The position numbers and the translations under genes were made by a program. 64,000 nt of DNA from G963663495 sp963663495 (GTDB lineage Bacteria; Bacteroidota; Rhodothermia; Rhodothermales; Bin80): assembly GCA_963663495.1 (NCBI GenBank), contig OY760427.1, forward strand, positions 4,154,001 to 4,218,000, read 5' to 3'. Within the stretch, counting starts at the first letter, position 1, and each line of letters begins with the position of its first letter. Below are positions 56,599 to 64,000 of this stretch, piece by piece. The notes under the pieces are model-generated. The model was not told the DNA's origin and did no database searches. It worked only from the letters and a program-made list of their open reading frames with translations.

Positions 56599-57190
56599 GT
56601 CGGATAGCTCGGGGAAATTCACCCCCAGACCCTACAGAACCGTGCGTGAATCTCTCGCTTCATGCGGCTCTTTCTCAGCGCGGCTTGCATGTTTCACAAC
56701 GGCAAACCCCCCGCTTTCCGTAAGTGGTCCTCCCGCCATGCAGTTGCCTCCCACCGTAAGCCAACAGAGTCGGCCCTGTACTCCAAGACCATTACAGCCC
56801 CTTCCTCGCTACTGCGTACAGATCCGCCCCTGTCCCCTGCATCAATACTATATCGCTCACGGGGTCGCCGCTTGCGAGTCTCCCCTAGCAGCAGGTCGAC
56901 AGGTTCCCAAGTTCCATGTACAGGCCTGAATCCACGGTCTTGCCACCCGCATGCCGGATGCCGTTTAGCCAGTACTCAGGCTCCCGCCAAGCTTGTCCCA
57001 GCGGATGCAGTATCCACGTAGTTTTGACATCGTCCAAAAGCTTTCGACACTTCAGCAGTGGTTCATTTGCATTCAAATCCGTGGCTCGTGCATGACAAAG
57101 TCCTACCTCTGCCTTTTCCGGTCTCGCTCACCACCCTATCTCTTAAACAACGCAGCAGCCGGAGGTCTAAAGCCTCCGCCTGTACAGCAG
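56599..57190 (-). ncRNA. Group II intron remnant including domain V
   Basis: Minus-strand GAGCCGCATGAAGCGAGAGA...ACGGTTC (56670-56637) is a domain V hairpin with the AGC triad. A domain VI-like hairpin (GGGGGTGAATTTCCCC) and a CCGAC end at about 56599 follow. Upstream sequence to about 57190 looks like intron RNA or a decayed maturase 3' region, but no reverse-transcriptase motif was found. Similar to the 22582 copy. Confidence 0.65.
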
Positions 57191-57464
57191 CTCTGAAGTG
57201 CCCATCTCCATCCCTTGCATAGTTCAGCTACACGAAGGTCAAATCATAATAAACCTCCGTGTGCCTTCTCGGTACACATCGGGCTCATACTTTCAGAGCA
57301 TGCAAAATGTCTCTGGATGGGGATTGGCACAACGCCGGAATTATGCGGCTAATACAGCAGGAGCGGCAACGGGGAGCGCCTCCATTAGACCAAGAGGGGG
57401 GCTCGTGCAGGCCGTTATGCTACTTGGAGCCCTAATCATCCAACACCCTAACACACCCATCGTT

Positions 57465-58761
57465 ATGCAAGCATGTGAGACAACAACCAAGCCCTCAACC
57501 AAGGCCAGGAAGCGAGTGAAGCACTTCCGGGATATAATTGATCAAGATCGGGAGACCAAGATGGCACTCTTGCGACGCAGCGGTAGCATTGAGGAGCTGT
57601 TGGCTAAATTGGTCATGGAAGAGGAGGTAGAGTCGCTCTGTGGCAAGCCCTACGCGAGAGACGATGTGCACGACGGACGTTACGAGAGATGGGGGACCAA
57701 TCCGGGTTCAATCAGGATCATGGGGAAACGCCTGAAGATCCGGGTGCAGCGCGTACGGGATAAGAAAGAGGGCAAGGAGCGTCCTCTGGAGACCTATCGT
57801 GAGCTACGCAATGCATCGGTTGAAGAGGAGAACAATCTGACGGAAACCATTCTTCTTGGGATGAGCCAGCGGGATTATCACCGTGTGGTCAGCGCGTTTG
57901 CGGACAGTTATGGGTTGAGCGCTTCCTCGGTCAGTCGCACTTTCAAGAAGAAGAGTGCGGAGGCCCTCAAGAAGTTCGAAGAACGCGATCTGTCTTCGGA
58001 AACCTATGTGACGCTGCTGATAGATGGCAAGTACTTGCAGGAGTGCCAGATCGTGCTGTGTATGGGCATTACGGCAGACGGAAAGAAGGAGATCTTGGGC
58101 ATGGTGGAGACGACCACGGAGAATGCGGAGGCGATTGCAGGTTTGTTGGAAGGCCTGATCAATCGCGGCCTGTGCTATGACCAGGGCCTGCTGTGCGTTG
58201 TGGATGGAGCGAAGGGGCTGTACAAGGCGGTAAAGGATGTCTTCGGCGACTACACGCAGGTGCAGCGTTGTACCTGGCACAAGCGGGAGAATGTGGTGAG
58301 CAAGCTCACGAAAAAGGAGGATGCGCCCAAGGTGCGTCGGAAGATGCAGGAGGCGTATCGTGAAGACACGTACGACGACGCAAAAGCGGGGCTTGAGACC
58401 CTTCGGGATGAATTGCAGGAACGAGGGGAACAAAAGGCCGCATATAGCTTGGACAAGGTCTTGGAAGAGACGCTGATACTGTACAGGCTGGGTGTGGCAG
58501 ATACGGATACGGTCGGATGCAGTCTGCTGACCACAAACATTATTGAGTACGTTAACAGTCAACTGGGTTATTGAACACGGCGGATCAGACGCTGGGTAAA
58601 CCCAGATCAGCGTCACCGATGGGTAGCAGTGGCTGTGCTGGGGACCGAACCCCGATAATGCAAGCTTTGCTGTGCAAAACACCTTCCGAAGCTCCAAAAA
58701 GCCCTGCTAAAATGTGTGCCGTACCCGTATCTTGGGTCTACACCAAGCCGATGTTGAAAAT
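57465..58761 (+). pseudogene. IS256 family transposase, two nonsense codons
   Basis: From the ATG at 57465 (MQACETTTKPSTKARKRV). DDE core: VTLLIDGKYLQECQ, LLCVVDGAKGLYKAV, RCTWHKRENVVSKL and the Glu in TTNIIEYVNSQLG. A TGA at 58572-58574 (probably CGA once) follows LGY. The same frame continues TRRIRRWVNPDQRHRWVAVA to a TAA at 58656, then CKLCCAKHLPKLQKALLKC, matching the C-terminus of the other IS256 enzymes here. The upstream open frame to 57198 is not needed for homology. No inactive paralog lies beside it. Confidence 0.88.
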
Positions 58762-58897
58762 ATTGGCCAACTAATTCTGGGACTACCCCGCCGCGGGTGC
58801 GCCGTGGACGCCGGGGGGAGGCGGGTGGAGTGAGGGGCCAATGCTTGACTGACCAAACACTCAATGGCAAGATCCCAGGGAAACGTTGAATTGCGGC

Positions 58898-60031
58898 ATG
58901 ATGCACCTTGACACCATAAAGAGGGAGATTGAGAAGTCCAAAGGCGAACTGGGCAGATGCAACTTGCTCATCGCTGGTCGTACCGGGGTCGGCAAGAGCA
59001 CTCTGATTAATAGCATATTCCATGGAAGGGTGGCGACTACGGGTCAGGGGAAGCCCGTCACCAAGGCGGCTCGTTTTGTATTCAAGGAAGGTGTTCCGCT
59101 CGGAATCTGGGACACTCGCGGACTGGAAATGGCCGACTTCAAGGAGGCACTCGAAGAGCTGGTCCAACTAGTTGATAGGAAGGCCGCCGACCCCGATCTG
59201 TCACACCACATTCACGTCGCATACCTCTGTCTGCACGAAGATGGCCGCCGGGTTCAGACTGCTGAGAGGGACCTCTGCCGGAAGTTGGCTCAACACATGC
59301 CCGTGCTTGGTGTCATCACCAAGGCACGGAACGACGAAGGGTTTCGTGCAGAAGTCCAACGTCTTCTTCCTGAAGCCAGGAACGTGGTGCGGGTGAGAGC
59401 GATCACCGAGACACTTGACGATGGCCACAAACTGCAACCAATGGGGCTAGAGGATCTCATTGAAGTGACGATGGGGCTAGTGCCCGAAGGAATCCGACGG
59501 GCATTTGGGGCTGTACAGAGGGTCTCCCTGCGTCACAAAAGGCAACTGGCTCACCGGACTGTATTCAAATCAGCCGGAATGGCTGCCGTTACGGCGGCCA
59601 CTCCGATCCCATTTGCCGACGCCGCTGTACTAGTACCTATTCAGCTAGGAATGCTGGTCCGAGTGTCAGTCTTGTATGGATTCGATATCACAGAACCCTA
59701 CGTGAAAGAACTTGTGGCGGCCGCCATAGGACCCACCGCCGCAACGGCGGGGGGGCGGGTCATAGTTGCAAATCTCCTAAAGCTGTCTCCCGGTGCAGGA
59801 ACGATGCTGGGTGGGGCAATCTCGGCCGCTACAGCCGCCACGCTCACAGCCGCGCTCGGCGGACTCTACATCGCGGCGCTTGATGCAGCTTTTGCCAAGT
59901 CTGGGAGCGACTCGCCCGATCTCACCAAGGTCGCGGCTGAATTGAGGAACCAAGCCAAGAATGCGAAGGGCGACACCCAATCAACGCGTATCCGAGCCGT
60001 AATCCGCAAGTTATGGCCTTTCAGCAAATGA
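58898..60031 (+). CDS. Era-like GTPase with C-terminal DUF697-like membrane domain
   Basis: About 377 residues from the ATG at 58898; a TTG at 58886 is in frame. P-loop LLIAGRTGVGKSTLINSIF (residues about 22-40), switch II IWDTRGLEM and G4-like VLGVITKARNDE, with TKAR in place of NKxD. The C-terminal half has hydrophobic helices, including AATPIPFADAAVLVPIQLGM, typical of DUF697, and a Gly/Ala-rich segment. Probably membrane-associated; the role is unknown. It stands alone between a dead IS256 and a decayed IS region. Confidence 0.88.
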   Translation: MMHLDTIKREIEKSKGELGRCNLLIAGRTGVGKSTLINSIFHGRVATTGQGKPVTKAARFVFKEGVPLGIWDTRGLEMADFKEALEELVQLVDRKAADPDLSHHIHVAYLCLHEDGRRVQTAERDLCRKLAQHMPVLGVITKARNDEGFRAEVQRLLPEARNVVRVRAITETLDDGHKLQPMGLEDLIEVTMGLVPEGIRRAFGAVQRVSLRHKRQLAHRTVFKSAGMAAVTAATPIPFADAAVLVPIQLGMLVRVSVLYGFDITEPYVKELVAAAIGPTAATAGGRVIVANLLKLSPGAGTMLGGAISAATAATLTAALGGLYIAALDAAFAKSGSDSPDLTKVAAELRNQAKNAKGDTQSTRIRAVIRKLWPFSK

Positions 60032-60477
60032 TCCAGAGCTATTCAATTATTGACATCCACTTCAGACGGAAGACTTGGCAGGCTGTGTTGGTGCAAAGGA
60101 ACGCGCAGCAGATAGGTGAGGAAGGCTGGAGATGGACTGTGCAGGGATCCCCGATCCGGCGATGGCAGGCTACTGCATAGGGGGCATTCCACCAAGCCAC
60201 TGGCCTAGCGATCCGGCAAGCCGGATATGTCCTGTACATCATGAGACGTTATGAGCTTGTTGGCCATTTCCTGAGGATTTACTGCCTGATTAACGATGTT
60301 TAGAACTATTCAGGGAAACAAGTAAATGTGTCGGCACCTAAGATCGTATTGAAGCTCTGACCTCCTTATTAACACAATCTTAATTGTCGTTCAGGTAAAC
60401 AGTATGTTGACGTTGATTAGTCTCCATATCCGTTTCGTCTAAGGTACGGTGGTTTCTGAAGCTGCTAACAGGCGCTA
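60032..60477. other. Unassigned 446 bp
   Basis: No gene, RNA or repeat recognised. A short minus-strand frame (60242-60039) has no recognisable product. Confidence 0.4.
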
Positions 60478-60740
60478 TTATAATGGGTAGAGTAAACGCT
60501 TGGCCCTCTTGGAGGGGCGCCATAAGAATCTGCACTCGGTGCTAGAGATGGTGCTCTCAGGCACTTTCTTTCTGCCAGCCCCCGGATCACATGCCGGGAG
60601 TCCGTAGAAGAATCGTGCTGCCCTTGCGCGGGTGTTCCTGGCTTAGATGGTGTTCAATATGGATACGACCCAGCGTTGGTGGAACGGTTGCGTTCGGATC
60701 GCGCTCAGCGGGCGTTGTGCAAAGCAGGAACTAGGCATGG
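60478..60740 (+). pseudogene. Decayed DUF772-type transposase N-terminal remnant
   Basis: RLALLEGRHKNLHSVLEMV, then a gap, then LARVFLA-stop and, in another frame, LVERLRSDRAQRALC. The order matches the N-terminus of the transposase seen at 22415 and its expected continuation. Stops and frameshifts throughout. Confidence 0.6.
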
Positions 60741-61262
60741 GGGTGCGCACAAAGCACGAATGCTGGCACAAATTCACCCCGGCAAGTCACCCTCGCTCAC
60801 GGACCGCCTAAACAATCGTATGCAAAGGCAACACATGCCATTTCTCCCACTTAGTCCCGGATGCAAAAACATTATAATGCGGCCGAAGTCTCCACCGCCT
60901 CCGATTTCTACGGAGTTATGCAAAGGGTCCGGCATGGTTGTCAGGAGACGGTGTAGCAGGTGTCCCCAATCTGGCCGGAGGACGAAGGCCTATGACATTG
61001 TATCGGAATTGCCGATTCCTGCGACATAAGACACAATATGGTTGTTACTGTGATGTCCAGTGCCGAAAATTGCCAGCGTCACGCCAGCATCACACTTCGG
61101 TACAACTTGTGAGTGCCTCATCCGTCAACACGCATAATCTGGCGAAACCAGCCATGCGACTTTATCAGCACAACCCAATAAACCACGCGACCTTCATCGG
61201 AAGGCACTGAACCTTACTGTATGAGTATTTTGCAGCTTGGAGAGAACACGGAGGAATGAAAG
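60741..61262. other. Unassigned 522 bp
   Basis: Follows the transposase remnant. No recognisable protein in any frame. A good ribosome-binding site (CGGAGG) sits just before the SprT-like gene. Confidence 0.4.
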
Positions 61263-62021
61263 TTGGATAACGACAAAGCACTCAATAACAAGATTGATCT
61301 GTTCTTGCGCGGTGCGAATAGGCAGATTCTATTTGATGTCGGTGATACAGTAGAATTTAGCGCTGGCAGTAGAGGCATTATACGCGGCGAGGTGGAGAAA
61401 CTGAACCCAACGCGTGCTGTGGTGAGGACCCCCTCAGCTTTGTGGGATGTGCAGTATGAGGCTCTGATGAATCTCAATGCCAATGCAAAGAGCCGGCCGG
61501 CCGAGCGAGGGCGGCGACTTCTTGAAGTAGCTGAACAGGCTCGCGAACTCATGGATAAGCATGGACTCAAGGATTGGCGACTGGAGTTCAACAATGCGCG
61601 AAGACAACTCGGCGCGTGCCGCATGAGCAAGAAGCTAATAACGCTAAGCCGGAGACACGCCCTAAAGCAGCCCCCTGATCTGATGACGGATGTCATCCTG
61701 CATGAAATCGCACACGCGCTGGCTGGGCCGGGAGTCGGTCATGGACCTAAGTGGAAGGCCATAGCCTCCCGGCTAGGTGCAAGGCCCAGGTCCTGTGCTC
61801 CTGAACCCGAGGAAATGAAGAAGAAGCTGGAAGCTGCCAAGGCAATCGTAAAAGTCGGAGATAAGGTTACCTTTGAATACGAGGACAAGACCCAAACCGG
61901 ACTTATCAAGCGCAAGAACCCCAAGAGAGCAACGGTAGCGTGTTCTGAATTTGACTTCTTGGTGCCTTATTCCTGGCTAAAAGTCGTACAGCGGCAGGAG
62001 TTCGATTCAGAGGAAGCGTGA
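61263..62021 (+). CDS. SprT-like zinc metalloprotease flanked by two KOW-like segments
   Basis: 252 residues from a TTG at 61263, preceded by GGAGG about 12 nt upstream; the overlapping ATG is out of frame. The central part holds the zinc site DVILHEIAHALAGPGVGHGP (HExxH plus a downstream His) followed by KWKAIASRLGA, as in SprT/WSS1-like domains. The N-terminal (residues 25-65: VGDTVEFSAGSRGIIRGEVE) and C-terminal (195-240: VGDKVTFEYEDKTQTGLI) parts resemble each other as small beta domains. SprT proteases act on DNA-protein crosslinks in eukaryotes; the bacterial role is unclear. Confidence 0.85.
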   Translation: MDNDKALNNKIDLFLRGANRQILFDVGDTVEFSAGSRGIIRGEVEKLNPTRAVVRTPSALWDVQYEALMNLNANAKSRPAERGRRLLEVAEQARELMDKHGLKDWRLEFNNARRQLGACRMSKKLITLSRRHALKQPPDLMTDVILHEIAHALAGPGVGHGPKWKAIASRLGARPRSCAPEPEEMKKKLEAAKAIVKVGDKVTFEYEDKTQTGLIKRKNPKRATVACSEFDFLVPYSWLKVVQRQEFDSEEA

Positions 62022-62352
62022 TCGCCTATATGTGAGAGACCCAACCGCGTACGGACCCCTCGAACTTGACCACCTTAGCATGTGCAATATGCAATGCAAT
62101 GATCCCGGATGTAAAAGGCGCTATTCTCGTAATTCGCCTCCTATTGAGGGAGCCTCAATATGCTGAAATTGCTCAGTGATGGAAGCCTAAGATTTGCCAT
62201 TCGGCAGGTGTAGTCCTATATCGCGGAACATACGGGCTTTCTACCAAAATATCCGGCTCGCCGATCTTTGGAATTCTCTTTCCTCCGCGTTTGCTTGCTC
62301 TTTGATTTATCCTTTCTTGCTCGCGTAGACTTATTGCATCGATCCATTACTT
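62022..62352. other. Unassigned 331 bp
   Basis: No convincing gene. A 43-codon minus-strand frame downstream of the Panacea remnant is Lys/Arg-rich (MDRCNKSTRARKDKSKSKQ) and could be a partner fragment, but there is no support. Confidence 0.35.
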
Positions 62353-62561
62353 CTATTTGGAATAGTGATCATCGCATAAGGAGTCGCCTTCATTAAGCAA
62401 ACTCTCATAATACTCTGCCATCAACGACTGACCAATTACAGAACTACCGCCCTCGCCATCGGGGACATCCTTTCTAGCATTCTTCCAAGGAGCGTCCAAG
62501 TGAGTCAAATCACAAAGTAATTGTAGAGACTGCTGTCCATAGTCACTAAGTACTATACAAG
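62353..62561 (-). pseudogene. Panacea-domain (SocA/DUF4065-like) C-terminal remnant
   Basis: Minus-strand reading LSDYGQQSLQLLCDLTHLDA, PWKNARKDVPDGEGGSSVIG and QSLMAEYYESLL, ending at 62353. The pattern of a Tyr-Gly start, LTH and then W with an acidic loop is that of Panacea antitoxin-like domains. The 5' part is replaced at about 62561 by the Calx-beta-like gene end. Panacea proteins neutralise various toxins, but no intact toxin is adjacent. Confidence 0.6.
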
Positions 62562-63255
62562 TTACGATCCCCCTCTCGAGCGCAACTGGATCAGTCCAGA
62601 CTCGTCAACAGCGTCATCATCGTCGAGTCCGACCACAGTTACCACCTGTTTTGTTGCCCAATTGGTGGTTGTGAAAGTCAGCATTGTGGGCTCCACTGAT
62701 ATACTGCCTGCAATTGTGTCATTAAGTCCAATGTCAATAATAACGGTGCTTTGCGGAGCAGTGGACAGCCACACAGTGAATGTCTTCCCAGGTGCACCCA
62801 CCCGCACATCCACAGTCATTGAGCTCACCATCAGCTCGAACGTCCCAACGTTAGTCACGAGCAACGGCAAGTCAGCATACACTAATCTGTATTCGGCGTC
62901 AAAGGACACACGATGGATTATAGTGGTCTCATCAGAACAGTCGCGGTCCTGGTGCGTCTTGATAGTTACCTGCTGCGGGTTTCGTAATCTGTCGTGGAGA
63001 AGTCCAATGTCGTGGAAGACAGCAGCACACCTATTTCGTCCTGATCGAAAATGTGTACGGTGATAGTTGTGGACGGCAGTACGGACAACATGACGGTATA
63101 TGAGTCTGCACGTCCTTCCTGAATCTCAAGGCTTGTGGGTGACAACACAATTCCAGGCACATCATCATCAACGATTGTCACCGCCAAGTCTGCGGTTACG
63201 TCGTCATAGCCTCCTCTGGAGGCGGTATGCACAAGAATTGCCATGTTGTTGACAT
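62562..63255 (-). pseudogene. Calx-beta/cadherin-like extracellular repeat protein, 5'-truncated by IS66 and frameshifted
   Basis: Repeats of the form VxLSxxPSTTITVHI and GVLLSSTTLDFSTTDY, later FTVWLSTAPQSTVIIDIGLN and EPTMLTFTTTNWATKQVVTV. DDDDAVDE is a calcium-binding-like loop. The frame breaks near 62966 (YETRS...); one base change joins YETR to QQVTIKTHQDRDCSDE. The 5' end is cut at 63255 by an IS66-A terminus, and the 3' end meets the Panacea remnant. A large secreted protein originally. Confidence 0.75.
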
Positions 63256-63516
63256 GTAAGCGTGCGGTGAAGTACAGGGCAGCGGGCTTTTTGGCGGGTA
63301 CAGTGTGGTTGGAAGGAGGAGAGCATGTGGGCTTGCCCGATCTGGACGATTCGGCGTCCGGCAGCTAGGCGGCCTTACCCTAGTGGGCTTGCCGTGCCTG
63401 TTTCCAATGATGGGGCAATAGCGCTGCTATGTCCTCGGCAGGATGTGTCGGGATGCGCTGGAATACTTCCATGAGCCATTCCATTGGGTTGACGTCGTGG
63501 AATTTGCAAGTTCCAA
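63256..63516 (-). mobile_element. IS66-A2 fragment (tnpC 3' end)
   Basis: Terminus GTAAGCGTGCGGTGAAGTAC at 63256 followed by the 3' part of tnpC, as in 4949-5185 with a small deletion and insertion. Cut at 63516 by an IS1380 terminus. Confidence 0.88.
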
Positions 63517-63639
63517 CCTGCAATATTCATGTCGTACCCTGTTCGGGTCTAAAAGTGCTGTTTCGGTACCTGCAGGACCGATTGTGCGTTGTTCATGCGT
63601 AGGGACGACCATGAGAGGGGCTGAAAACACCAGTTTAGG
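63517..63639. mobile_element. IS1380 end fragment (123 bp)
   Basis: CCTGCAATATTCATG terminus and following 108 bp nearly identical to 12773-12895, cut at 63639 by IS66-B4. Confidence 0.88.
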
Positions 63640-64000
63640 GTATCCGTACGGTGAAGTACATGGTAAAGCGGGCTTAGCATTGGTCTGCGTAGTCCGCTTG
63701 TAGAGCTTAGTGCAAGGTGATTATACGCCGGGTTTGGTGTGCCGACTTGGGAATTTCGGAGTGGTGTGCAGCTTATCGTCTTGGCGCCTGAATGCAGGCA
63801 GCAATCAGCGTCTTTGGGGACAAAAAACATGGGTTTTGGGGAGAAGAACCGGAACATTGTGGCGGACGCACATGTACACGAACTATGCGGCCCAAGGTAT
63901 CTTTCTCCCCCTCTTCTCCTGCCGGTGAAGCCCTTTTTCAGAGGCTAAGAAACCAAGAGGCTGAGAACAAGGATCTGCGAAAGCAGGTCCGTCGCTTGGA
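63640..64000 (+). mobile_element. IS66-B4, 5' end (runs off window)
   Basis: Starts GTATCCGTACGGTGAAGTAC and carries the same leader as IS66-B1. Confidence 0.9.
63885..64000 (+). CDS. tnpC: IS66-B4 transposase TnpC, first 38 codons
   Basis: MRPKVSFSPSSPAGEALF and LRNQEAENKDLRKQVRRL, matching the IS66-B1 TnpC N-terminus with a few substitutions. Continues beyond the window. Confidence 0.9.
   Translation, partial: MRPKVSFSPSSPAGEALFQRLRNQEAENKDLRKQVRRL

Noticed and set aside
1..64000. tRNA, rRNA, riboswitch or replication origin
   Set aside because: None was recognised by eye; absence is not proven without a covariance search.

Overview
The window reads as chromosome from a Bacteroidota/Rhodothermota-type bacterium. 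The evidence is secreted FG-GAP proteins with a C-terminal sorting/FlgD-like domain, a TonB-dependent receptor with a carboxypeptidase-regulatory domain followed by a DUF4249-type lipoprotein, a DUF4175 membrane protein, and ADP-glucose pyrophosphorylase. The lineage is an inference from gene content. No rRNA, tRNA or CRISPR array was recognised. The region is very rich in insertion sequences (IS66, IS256, IS21, IS1380, IS1595, ISNCY, IS4-like, TnpB-only elements, MITEs, group II intron pieces), and many non-IS genes are broken.

Layout. 1-3355: two adjacent paralogous secreted FG-GAP proteins, one with a nonsense codon and one with a one-base frameshift. 3.4-32.5 kb: nested mobile elements. 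An ISNCY-type transposase gene is split: its 5' part ends at 4948 and its 3' part resumes at 32129. The two breaks carry an 8-bp near-identical duplication, and the 27.2 kb between them begins and ends exactly at IS66-type termini. Inside are IS66-A (4949-9540) with a second IS66 (7143-9239) inside it, an orphan IS256-like paralog, a group II intron reverse-transcriptase fragment, an IS21 whose istA is interrupted by an IS1380, a small non-IS island (cold-shock/DUF3825 protein and a broken HEPN-like gene) between two inverted IS21 copies, an IS1595, a membrane protein, a MITE, and a third IS66 interrupted by a 7.2-kb IS256-type element present in two tandem copies.

32.8-48.9 kb is ordinary chromosome: glgC, DUF4175, a DCC-family thiol oxidoreductase, chrA, a TonB receptor/DUF4249/etfB/etfA run, then a Gfo/Idh/MocA oxidoreductase, a CoA-transferase, an enoyl-CoA hydratase and a GMC oxidoreductase. 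After an IS scar come an aldehyde dehydrogenase, a broken sugar-type ABC permease, a second GMC oxidoreductase and a secreted SnoaL-like protein. Together these could oxidise an alcohol to aldehyde to acid, activate it to a CoA ester and pass it to beta-oxidation feeding ETF; the substrate cannot be read from sequence. 56.4-64 kb is mosaic again: intron remnant, decayed IS256, a GTPase/DUF697 protein, a SprT-like metalloprotease, a Panacea-domain remnant, a Calx-beta-like surface protein cut by IS66, and the start of another IS66.

The most unusual observation is the IS256-type element. It carries two transposase-like genes in tandem. The downstream one keeps the DDE residues; the upstream one is clearly homologous but has lost the second Asp and the Glu. 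A diverged orphan of the inactive type elsewhere in the window shows the same losses in an open frame, so the inactive form looks maintained. Also notable are the 27-kb IS66-bracketed interval, a family of 171-172 bp MITEs with IS1595-like features, and TnpB elements that share the MITE termini.
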